A stretch of 64,000 nucleotides of DNA from Nocardia fluminea (GTDB lineage Bacteria > Actinomycetota > Actinomycetes > Mycobacteriales > Mycobacteriaceae): NCBI RefSeq assembly GCF_002846365.1, contig NZ_PJMW01000003.1, forward strand, positions 1 to 64,000. The letters run 5' to 3'. Positions 41,659-49,089 of the stretch are shown here, one piece after another. Position 1 is the first letter of the stretch. Every line of letters starts with the position of its first letter. Position numbers and translations under genes: made by a program. The notes beneath the pieces are model-generated. The model made no database searches, was not told where the DNA came from, and was given only the letters and a program-made list of their open reading frames with translations.

Positions 41659-42186
41659 ATGTATGCGAAATTCGCCACGACAATCACCTCGCCCTCCGCT
41701 CGCCGACGACGCCACCGATGGATAGCCGCTGGTGTGCTGGTCGGACTCGCCACACTCGCAGTGGTAGCGGCGGTCATCGCCCCCAACGGGAGCGCACAGC
41801 CGACCGCCTCCGCCTGCGAGGAAACTTCCCAAGCCGACGTGGTCACCGGCTCCGGACCCGGCGACACCACCACCGGCCCGACCTCGATCCTCGGGTTCAA
41901 TCACGCCTATTACGTAAACCGGTCCGCCGAGCTGACGCGCCGGTTCCTGACTTCGGACTCGGCGATCACCACGGGTGACCGGTTGCAGACCGGGATCGAT
42001 GCCGTGCCCACCGATACCCGCCACTGCGTGAGCATCGCACCGTTGAACGTCAACGGTGAGTCGGCGCTGTGGACGGTGACCGTGACCGAATACCGGCCTG
42101 GCACCGAACCCTGGATCGCAAGGCAGACCGTGACCACCCGCACCAGCGACAGGGTGACCCTGATCAGCGAGATCACCGCGTCCTGA
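41659..42186 (+). CDS. Membrane-anchored protein with an extracytoplasmic domain, paralogue of the protein at 24645
   Basis: 175 residues from ATG after GAAGGAC. A basic N-terminus (SPSARRRRHRW) leads to one membrane segment (IAAGVLVGLATLAVVAAVIA), then the outside domain with Cys, FNHAYYVNRSAELTRRFL, SAITTGDRLQTGIDAVPTDT and RHCVSIAPLNV. The central block matches the protein encoded at 24645-25385. The length is close to the outside part of that protein, so both belong to one uncharacterised family of accessory regions. Confidence 0.65.
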   Translation: MYAKFATTITSPSARRRRHRWIAAGVLVGLATLAVVAAVIAPNGSAQPTASACEETSQADVVTGSGPGDTTTGPTSILGFNHAYYVNRSAELTRRFLTSDSAITTGDRLQTGIDAVPTDTRHCVSIAPLNVNGESALWTVTVTEYRPGTEPWIARQTVTTRTSDRVTLISEITAS

Positions 42187-42270
42187 CAACGCGGCCGTTC
42201 ACACAGACCACCTGAATACCTCGGTCCTATCCGGCGACCCCCCGAGCCGGTCGGGTCCGAGGGTGGGGAA

Positions 42271-42310
42271 CGTCCCCGGAGGCCGCCCAACCTCCCGGCC
42301 TTCGGGGACG
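42271..42310 (+). terminator. 15-bp hairpin before the nucleotide-enzyme operon
   Basis: CGTCCCCGGAGGCCG pairs with CGGCCTTCGGGGACG over 14 of 15 positions with a 10-base loop. It lies 85 bases after the preceding stop and 80 bases before the next start. It isolates the operon that follows. Confidence 0.7.
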
Positions 42311-42390
42311 CCTACCCGACCCACACAAACCACCCCGGTGGAACCTCCACCGAATCTCAACCATTGAAATTTCGAGGAAAGGTTAGACCC

Positions 42391-42999
42391 ATGGCCACCA
42401 CGAGCTGGTACGACGTCACCGACGGCGGACTGGAAACCTTGCAGCGCAGCCTGATTCCGCTGGAATCAGACACCAAGAACCAGCGCAGCTACAACCCCAT
42501 GATCATCCCGGGGCTCTTGCAGACCCACGACTACGCCCAGGCGATCCTGACCAAGTGCTCGGCGGTCTTGGAGTTCCCCGACGACAGCGAAGCGACCGCG
42601 ATCGCACGCATGGAACGCCAGAACGTGCTCGACCAGCCCGGCCACGAGTTCCACATGCTCATCGGTGAAGCCGCGCTGCGACTCACGGTCGGCAGTTCCG
42701 AGGTGATGGCCGCCCAGATCCGACAGCTGGCCGACGTATTGACCGCCCGCGAGCACGTCCGGATCGGCATCATCCCCCTCAACGCCGAATTCGTCGCCCC
42801 GGCAATCAACTTCGTGCTCAACGACACCACCAGCGCCGACAGCGAGGCAATCACCGGCCCGATCGAGAACACCGAAAGCGCCGAAATCGAGCTGGTCGAG
42901 CGAACTTTCAACCTTCTCGCTACGACAGCGGTCTACGGCGAGGAAGCACACGCCATCCTGACGCGAGCGCTGGCCAGCCACACCGAGTCCGGCATCTGA
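42391..42999 (+). CDS. DUF5753-domain protein without its HTH
   Basis: 202 residues from ATG after AGGAAAGG. It is the ligand/partner domain usually found C-terminal to an XRE helix-turn-helix: NQRSYNPMIIPGLLQTHDYA, EFHMLIGEAALRLTVGSSEV, AQIRQLADVLTAREHVRIGI, IPLNAEFV. These proteins are annotated as Scr1-type antitoxin-like regulators. Only about 15 residues precede the domain, so there is no room for a DNA-binding part. It may sense a ligand or modulate another regulator. It is the first gene of the 42.4-50.3 kb operon. Confidence 0.75.
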   Translation: MATTSWYDVTDGGLETLQRSLIPLESDTKNQRSYNPMIIPGLLQTHDYAQAILTKCSAVLEFPDDSEATAIARMERQNVLDQPGHEFHMLIGEAALRLTVGSSEVMAAQIRQLADVLTAREHVRIGIIPLNAEFVAPAINFVLNDTTSADSEAITGPIENTESAEIELVERTFNLLATTAVYGEEAHAILTRALASHTESGI

Positions 43000-43109
43000 T
43001 CCATCCAACCGGTCGCGCGGCCCCGCAACCAACCTGACGCTGTGTCCCTCGTCACGGCGACCAGGAGCTTGTTCGGGGCCTCGCGGCAACCTCCCGGCGA
43101 GGACAGGAC

Positions 43110-43907
43110 ATGACAGTCTCCAACCCGACAGTGCTGGACTCCAGCCGCCCCAACACCGCCCGCGTGTGCAACGTTCTGCTGGGCGGCAGAGACGGTTACG
43201 ACCTCGATCTAGTTGTCGCTGAGCCCATGTTGTACAGCCAGTTCACAATCGCGATGCGCGAAGCACGCCGCTTCGCGCGCCGGGCCGTCGAACACCTGTG
43301 CAACCAGCACCAGGTGAATCAGGTGGTCGAACTCGGCTGTGGATTCCCGCTGCACCCGGACATCGGTGAAATCACCGCAGCCGCCAGCAGGACCGCCCGC
43401 ACGCTCTATATCGACAACGATCTCCTCGCCGCGACCCATGCCCGTGCCCTGCTGACTCAACCGAACAGTGTTGTCTCCGAGGTCGACCTCACCGATATCG
43501 CTGCTGTCCTCGCCGAGATCACCACGGTCATGGACTCCACTGAGCCTTTGGCGGTCTGCCTGTCTGGGACCGCTGAACTCCTCGCCGACGCCTCCGCTGT
43601 CCTCGGCGCACTGACCCGCCAGCTCCCACCAGGAACCTGGATCGTGTTCACCCACGTCACCGACGATATCGCCGGGGACGACATCGGTCGCGCTGTCGCG
43701 GCTTTGAACGACGCAGGCATTGGTTTTCACCCGCGCGACTACGACACGATCACCGAGATGCTGGCCCCCTACCGGCTCGCCGATCCCGGATTGATCGCGC
43801 CGCACCGGTGGCGGCCCACCGACACCGAGCACGACACCCTGCGGCCCTTACACCCCGAGAGGTGGGGCCTGGCCGCCTACGCCGCTCTCGGACAACTACC
43901 CCACTAA
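43110..43907 (+). CDS. SAM-dependent methyltransferase (Methyltransf_19 type)
   Basis: 265 residues. The family's N-terminal signature is NTARVCNVLLGGRDGYDLDL, followed by EARRFARRAVEHLCNQHQVN. Motif I is QVVELGCGFPLHPDI, motif II TLYIDNDLLAATHAR, and a mid-domain loop reads LAVCLSGTAELLADASAVLG. This family is abundant in actinomycetes next to XRE/DUF5753 genes; its substrates are unknown. It may methylate the product of the downstream enzymes or a regulator. Confidence 0.82.
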   Translation: MTVSNPTVLDSSRPNTARVCNVLLGGRDGYDLDLVVAEPMLYSQFTIAMREARRFARRAVEHLCNQHQVNQVVELGCGFPLHPDIGEITAAASRTARTLYIDNDLLAATHARALLTQPNSVVSEVDLTDIAAVLAEITTVMDSTEPLAVCLSGTAELLADASAVLGALTRQLPPGTWIVFTHVTDDIAGDDIGRAVAALNDAGIGFHPRDYDTITEMLAPYRLADPGLIAPHRWRPTDTEHDTLRPLHPERWGLAAYAALGQLPH

Positions 43908-43987
43908 GCGGAACCAGACGTCGAGCGGTCTCGACGTCGCTCTCGCAGTTCACCCGTACCACCATGCGTGTCAGGAGAAGCAAGTTG

Positions 43988-44623
43988 ATGACGCCGCCCA
44001 GCACCAACCGACCCGATGAAACCGGCGCGGAACAGTTCTACAACGGCCCAACCGACGCGGTGTTCGATGTCGCACTGCTGCGACAGGCATATAGCGAGGT
44101 CCTCACGTTGGTCGAGCCGATGAACACCGAACGCCACGGCGAGCCGCTTCGCTGTGTATCCCTGACTCACCGCCCCGACACGAGGGATCTGCTCGCCGAC
44201 GGACTGGTCAGCCAGTTCGCTCCTGACGGAAGCATGCGCTACCTCGAGCGCGAATTCTCCCGTCTCAACCCGATGTTCAGCGCCACCTACTTCGCCGTCG
44301 TGCTTCGGTCTGTGTCCGCGCTCATGCCAGTCGGCCGGATGCGGCTGATGATCCAGGCACCAGGCACGGTCTACCGGATGCACGCCGACGCCACCAAACG
44401 CGCCCACCTGGCCATCCACACCGACCCGGATGCCTACCTAGTCGGGCCGGATGGTCACGGCCACCACATCCCCGCCGACGGCAGGCTGCGAGTGTTCGAC
44501 ACCCGCGCCCGGCACACGGCATTCAACGCTGGCACGGCCGATCGCGTGCACCTGCTGATGTCGGTCGCCGACACCGAACGCCTGCACCACACTGTTCTGC
44601 TCACACCTCGGAGCCAGCGATGA
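43988..44623 (+). CDS. Aspartyl/asparaginyl beta-hydroxylase-like protein
   Basis: 211 residues; AGGAG precedes the ATG by about 10 bases. The C-terminal half has a jelly-roll pattern of 2-oxoglutarate/Fe(II) hydroxylases: TVYRMHADATKRAHLAIHTD carries a first His and the Arg, then HHIPADGRLRVFDTRARHTA and FNAGTADRVHLLMSV supply a second His. The AspH-type pattern has HxD-poor iron ligands, so this is consistent but not decisive. It would hydroxylate a small molecule or peptide. The stop overlaps the next start (ATGA). Confidence 0.6.
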   Translation: MTPPSTNRPDETGAEQFYNGPTDAVFDVALLRQAYSEVLTLVEPMNTERHGEPLRCVSLTHRPDTRDLLADGLVSQFAPDGSMRYLEREFSRLNPMFSATYFAVVLRSVSALMPVGRMRLMIQAPGTVYRMHADATKRAHLAIHTDPDAYLVGPDGHGHHIPADGRLRVFDTRARHTAFNAGTADRVHLLMSVADTERLHHTVLLTPRSQR

Positions 44624-47070
44624 CGATCCTCACCGGAGCTGAGATCCAACGCCAGCGTGAGACCGGGGCGATCACCATCGAGCCGTTCGATCCGGCGCGT
44701 CTGAACCCGAATTCCTACAACTTCACCCTCGGAGACCGGCTGCGTGCCTACACCGCACCGGTCCTCGACGCCCGTCGCGAGAATCCGAGCACCGAGATCG
44801 CGATCCCCGCAGATGGATTCGTGCTGCGACCGGGCCAGCTCTACCTCGCCAGCACCGCCGAGGTCCTGGGCGGCACCGGGTTCGCGCCGACCTTCGCCGC
44901 GCGATCGAGCATCGCCCGACTCGAGCTCTCGATCCACCTGTCTTCCGGGCTGGGCGATATCGGTTACATCGGCCAATGGACACTCCAGCTCGTCGCGACC
45001 GAGGCGGTCCGGGTCTACCCGGGCATGGAGATCGGGCAGATGATGTGGTGGACACCGGTCGGTGAAATCAGCTACTACACCGGTAAATACCAGGACTCAC
45101 GTGGGCCCCAGGCCAGCCAGTCCTGGGTTGGGCTCACCGGGGACCTTGCCAGGCGGCGGTTCCCCGGCCTCGGAGAGGAAAGACTCCGCTTCGAGCTGGT
45201 CGGTGCGAAGTGTGCTCGCCTGGGCGAGTTGTCTGCGCGAGTTCCGGTCCCGCCGCTGATCGCGGTTCCGGTCGGCGAGCTCGCCGCGGCTATCGAGGCT
45301 GATGTACTCACGGGTGTGGAGGCGGTGTTCGCGGACTTGCGGGCAACTGTCGGTGGCGATGTCCCCGCCCAGGTGACACGGTTGGCCGAGCTGATCGCCG
45401 ACCTGCGTCCCAGCAGCCAGACTGCGGAGTTGCTGAACGTCCGCCTCGAAGAGGTGTTCCCAGCGGGGACACGGTTCGCGGTTCGGTCCTCTGCCTTGTG
45501 TGAGGACTCAGCCGAAACCGCCTACGCAGGCGCCTACGAGTCCCTGCTCGATGTGGCGTCCGGGGACGTACCCGAAGCAGTCGCTGCGGTGTGGCGCTCC
45601 TTCTACTCGCTCACGGCCGTGAGCGCGCGGCTGCGCGCCGGTGACCTGGACCCCGCCCCTCGTATGGCGGTAATGGTGCAGGCCATGGTCGAGCCCGAGC
45701 AGGCCGGGATCGCTATGACCGGCTTGGACCCGGTCGATCCCGCGCAGGTCCAGATCGAAGCCGTGTCCGGGCGGGCCGACGCGTTGGCCGCCGGTGCCGC
45801 CACACCCGACGGCAGCGACACCGTTGCCCCGGCGACTGTCGCTGCGGTCACCGAGTTGGTCGAGGCCGCGCGCGAAGTACTCGGCGTCATCGACGTGGAT
45901 ATCGAGTGGGTACAGGCAGGCGGTGTCGTCTCGCTGGTGCAGGCTCGCCCGAACACTGCACGCCGCCGTAGTGCCAGCGTCCGACGTGAGATCGCCGTCG
46001 TTCCCCTCTACCTCGAACCTCTGCCCGGCGACATCCCACTGGGGCCACTGACTGGCCCCGTCGGCCACTTCACCAGCAAACGCGGACCCGCGATGCGGCG
46101 CGCGCACGAACTCGGTATCGCGATCGGCTCCGCCGTCCTCGTCTACCTCCCAGCCGACCCCCGCCCCGCCTGGGCCAAGGACCTCGCCCCGCTGCTCGGC
46201 GCGGCACTGTCGACGCCGGAGGTGATCGTCGACGTCAGCGAACACCAGCGCCAGATCGTCTGCAACACAGATGATCTCGTCGGTGAGCTGCAATGGCTGC
46301 ACACCGCCGCACCGACCGGAGAGCCGTTCACGGTACTGGTCCGCGACTACGTGAAAGGTCAGCGTGGTCTGATCACCCACCCTGCCGACCCCACGACCGG
46401 CGAGATCGCCGCCGAAGCGTCCGAGGCGGGCTTGCTCGCGATGAACCGTGGCTTCGCCGCCACCACCGACCTGAGCCTCGCACCGGGCTCACCCAGCGAA
46501 GACGCTCTCGCAGCCACCGGCGGCGAGACGAACCTGGCCCTGATCGTCCGCATGGCCAGAGACCTGACCACGATGCAGGGGCCCACGATCATCGAGTGGA
46601 TCATCGGTAACCGCGGCGAGCTGTTCTACATCGACCACACCAAGCTCGCCGGACCAGCGAACCCCGAGGCGGGACCGAGAGTGATCGCGGCCGGTCGCTG
46701 CACCGGGCAGGTTGTCCGTGTGGTCAATGACGCGGTGCTCGAGCAACTCTCGATCGGTGCGGCGGTCAGCGTGTCCGGTGCGCATATCGATGTCCACCAG
46801 CACGGTGCTGTCGCGGAGATCATCACCCGCATCGAGGTTGTCCGGACCAACGGAGGCCGGGTGATTCTCTCGGCGCGACGGCCCTATGCGGTGCTGGCCG
46901 CGCTGGTCGGCATGGTGGACGGCTTCGTCTTCGACTTGGGCTCGCGGCTGTGTCATCTCGGAATCGTTGTGCGCGAGCACGGTATTCCCGCACTTGTCCA
47001 CGAAGCCACCGACGGCGAAGTGCTCACCCTCGACAACGGCACCGTCCTCACCCACGGAGGTCCCCGATGA
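44620..47070 (+). CDS. Fusion of a dCTP-deaminase-like domain with a PEP-synthase/rifampin-phosphotransferase-like dikinase
   Basis: 816 residues. Residues 1-170 have the dCTP deaminase/dUTPase fold: NPNSYNFTLGDRL, ARSSIARLELSIHLSSG, DIGYIGQWTLQLV, YPGMEIGQMMWW and YQDSRGPQ. The catalytic Glu of Dcd (TLEL) is Gln123 here. About 185-450 is a PPDK/PEPS ATP-grasp: FAVRSSALCEDSAETAYAGA, MVQAMVEPEQAGIAMTGLDP, DIEWVQAGGVVSLVQARPN. The middle 450-690 has no match I know. The C-terminus is the phosphohistidine swivel domain, with His779 in SRLCHLGIVVREHGIPALV. There is no PEP-binding barrel, so the layout is like rifampin phosphotransferase. It would move a phosphate from ATP via His to an unknown acceptor. 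Confidence 0.8.
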   Translation: MTILTGAEIQRQRETGAITIEPFDPARLNPNSYNFTLGDRLRAYTAPVLDARRENPSTEIAIPADGFVLRPGQLYLASTAEVLGGTGFAPTFAARSSIARLELSIHLSSGLGDIGYIGQWTLQLVATEAVRVYPGMEIGQMMWWTPVGEISYYTGKYQDSRGPQASQSWVGLTGDLARRRFPGLGEERLRFELVGAKCARLGELSARVPVPPLIAVPVGELAAAIEADVLTGVEAVFADLRATVGGDVPAQVTRLAELIADLRPSSQTAELLNVRLEEVFPAGTRFAVRSSALCEDSAETAYAGAYESLLDVASGDVPEAVAAVWRSFYSLTAVSARLRAGDLDPAPRMAVMVQAMVEPEQAGIAMTGLDPVDPAQVQIEAVSGRADALAAGAATPDGSDTVAPATVAAVTELVEAAREVLGVIDVDIEWVQAGGVVSLVQARPNTARRRSASVRREIAVVPLYLEPLPGDIPLGPLTGPVGHFTSKRGPAMRRAHELGIAIGSAVLVYLPADPRPAWAKDLAPLLGAALSTPEVIVDVSEHQRQIVCNTDDLVGELQWLHTAAPTGEPFTVLVRDYVKGQRGLITHPADPTTGEIAAEASEAGLLAMNRGFAATTDLSLAPGSPSEDALAATGGETNLALIVRMARDLTTMQGPTIIEWIIGNRGELFYIDHTKLAGPANPEAGPRVIAAGRCTGQVVRVVNDAVLEQLSIGAAVSVSGAHIDVHQHGAVAEIITRIEVVRTNGGRVILSARRPYAVLAALVGMVDGFVFDLGSRLCHLGIVVREHGIPALVHEATDGEVLTLDNGTVLTHGGPR

Positions 47071-47624
47071 CCCAACCCAAGATACGGCTCGCTCTCATAG
47101 GCCACTCAGGCGCCGGGAAATCCACCACCGCCCAACTCATCACCCACACCGCCCAATCACGCGGACTTCGTGCTGAGGTCATCAAAGTCGCCGCACCGCT
47201 CTACGACCTGCAGCACGCCTTCTACACCCGCATAGGCCGCACCCTCCCACCCGGCCAGCAGGACCAACAGCTCATGGAGACTCTGGCCCGCTGCCTGCGC
47301 GACCGAGAACCCGGCTTCCTACTGAAGGACTTCCTCACCCGCGCCGACGCGAGTAGTGCCGATGTCGTGATCAACGACGATGTCCGCTCCTACGACCACG
47401 ATCTACTCCGCCTGCGGGCCTCGGGCTGGACCGTTCTGCGAGTCAGCGCACCGGATGAGACCCGTAAGGAAAGGCTCACCGCCCAGGGCTATCTCAGCTT
47501 GTCCGACGTTTCCACCGCTGGTGTCGAAGATGTCGACGCCGACGTCGAGGTCACCAACGATGGCACCCTGCAAGACCTCGCTGGACACGTGCGCGCGGTG
47601 TTGGACCGGGTGTTCTCATGCTGA
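47067..47624 (+). CDS. P-loop nucleotide kinase-like protein
   Basis: 185 residues, overlapping the fusion gene's stop (ATGA). Walker A is LALIGHSGAGKSTTAQLI. A lid-like region follows, then DVVINDDVRSYDHDLLRLRA, GWTVLRVSAPDETRKERLTA, which is the strand-loop pattern of phage-type deoxynucleoside monophosphate kinases. The end has VDADVEVTNDGTLQDLAGHV. It probably phosphorylates a (modified) nucleoside monophosphate, matching the deaminase-like neighbours on both sides. Confidence 0.75.
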   Translation: MTQPKIRLALIGHSGAGKSTTAQLITHTAQSRGLRAEVIKVAAPLYDLQHAFYTRIGRTLPPGQQDQQLMETLARCLRDREPGFLLKDFLTRADASSADVVINDDVRSYDHDLLRLRASGWTVLRVSAPDETRKERLTAQGYLSLSDVSTAGVEDVDADVEVTNDGTLQDLAGHVRAVLDRVFSC

Positions 47625-48175
47625 CCGGAGCCGAGATCCAGGCTGCGCGCCACCGCGGCGAGCTCGTGATCGACCCCTTCGACGACCACTTGGTGTGCGC
47701 GAATTCGATCGCGTTCCGCCTCGGGACCGAGCTGCTGTCCTACCCTGCGGGGGTCGAACTCGACCCGCACCACGATCCACAGGCGGTGCAAGCCCACATC
47801 CCGCCGGACGGTGTCGTACTCGTCCCCGACAGGCTGTATCTGGGGTCGACAGCCGAGGCGATGGGTGGGCTGCGCTATGCGGCCACCCTGCATGCCTGCC
47901 GGTCCGTGTCCTCCCTCGGGCTGCGGATCCAGCTATCCGCGCCACTGGGGCATTGCGGCGCGGTCATTCCCTGGACCCTCGAGTTGCGCGCGACCGTGCC
48001 GGTGCGGGTGTATGCGGGGATGACGATCGGCAAGCTCGCGTTCTGGCCGATGCAGGGCACTGCGGTCCGCTATCTCGGCCGGTACCGCGATTCGCGCGGG
48101 CCCGTGCGCTCGCTCATCGCCGCCTGCCCACCTACCTCCCCAGTGATACCGTCCGCCGGATCGATTCCGGCATGA
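47618..48175 (+). CDS. Stand-alone dCTP-deaminase-like protein
   Basis: 185 residues, start overlapping the kinase gene by 7 bases. It is a paralogue of the N-terminal domain of the fusion: MLTGAEIQAARHRGELVIDP, NSIAFRLGTELL, DRLYLGSTAEAMGGLRYAAT, PWTLELRATVPVRVYAGMTI, GKLAF, YRDSRGP. Glu122 in TLEL is retained, but the RSS motif has become RSVSS, and the conserved Asp before the Gly loop reads HCG. The two proteins may form a mixed trimer in which this one supplies the catalytic Glu. Confidence 0.75.
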   Translation: MLTGAEIQAARHRGELVIDPFDDHLVCANSIAFRLGTELLSYPAGVELDPHHDPQAVQAHIPPDGVVLVPDRLYLGSTAEAMGGLRYAATLHACRSVSSLGLRIQLSAPLGHCGAVIPWTLELRATVPVRVYAGMTIGKLAFWPMQGTAVRYLGRYRDSRGPVRSLIAACPPTSPVIPSAGSIPA

Positions 48176-48206
48176 CCCCCAACGACCAACGAGAGGCCGC
48201 CCCACT

Positions 48207-49070
48207 GTGAGCATCGACGTCATCATCCTCACCTACAACAGCGCCGAACACCTGCCCGCCGCCGTCGCCTCCGTACGCGCCCAAACCGCCGCCGACGTGA
48301 CGATCACCGTCATCGACAACGCCTCCACCGACAACACCCTCGACGTCGCGCGCGAGCTCGGACTCACCCCGATCGCCAACTCCCACAACATCGGCTTCGG
48401 TGCCGCGATCAACCAGGCCGCCGCCGCTACCCAGGCCGACTACGTCACCCTGCTCAACCCCGACGCCGAACTCGGCGATCCGAAAGCCCTCGATGCCATG
48501 GTTGACACCCTCTCCGACCCGCAGATCGGAATCGTTGGCACCCGGATCCAGACTCCGGCCGGTGAGCCCTACCCCAACGGCCGTCGCTTCCCCTCCACCA
48601 CCCTCGCCGCACGCCACGCCATCATGAGCGTGCTTCGACCGGGCACTAACTCCGCCAGCGCCGAATATTTCGGCCCCGCCATCGGCCGCCCCGACGCCGA
48701 CCAGGTTGTCGACTGGGTCTCGGGCTGCTGTCTGATGATGAAACGACCGCTCTGGGAACAGATGCGCGGCTTCGATCCCCGCTATTGGATGTATCTCGAA
48801 GACGCCGACCTCGCCTGGCGCCTGCGCGAGAACGGTTACACCACAGTCCTTTCCGGCCCCGCCTGGGTAACCCACCACGGCGGGCAGTCCAGCAAGTTCC
48901 GGCGCAACCGGTCGCTGTGGCACCACCACCGCAGCGCCGCTCTGTTCTACGCCCGCACCCGTACCGGCTGGCGACGCATCCTCGTTCCTATCGCTTTCGC
49001 GTTCCTCGGTATCCGGCTCGGTGCGCTCGTCGCGCTCAACACCGCTCGCCGCCTCACCGCCAGCGACTGA
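48207..49070 (+). CDS. Family 2 glycosyltransferase
   Basis: 287 residues from GTG. It is a GT-A fold: VDVIILTYNSAEHLPAAVAS, TVIDNASTDNTLDVARELG, NIGFGAAINQAAAATQADYV and LLNPDAELGDPKALD (DxD-like). WVSGCCLMMKRPLWEQMRGF, DPRYWMYLEDADLAWRLREN is the rhamnosyltransferase-like ED motif. A C-terminal hydrophobic helix (PIAFAFLGIRLGALVAL) may tether it to the membrane. It would attach a sugar from an NDP-sugar to an acceptor made or modified by the operon. Confidence 0.88.
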   Translation: MSIDVIILTYNSAEHLPAAVASVRAQTAADVTITVIDNASTDNTLDVARELGLTPIANSHNIGFGAAINQAAAATQADYVTLLNPDAELGDPKALDAMVDTLSDPQIGIVGTRIQTPAGEPYPNGRRFPSTTLAARHAIMSVLRPGTNSASAEYFGPAIGRPDADQVVDWVSGCCLMMKRPLWEQMRGFDPRYWMYLEDADLAWRLRENGYTTVLSGPAWVTHHGGQSSKFRRNRSLWHHHRSAALFYARTRTGWRRILVPIAFAFLGIRLGALVALNTARRLTASD

Positions 49071-49089
49071 CACCATGAGGGGGTCGACC

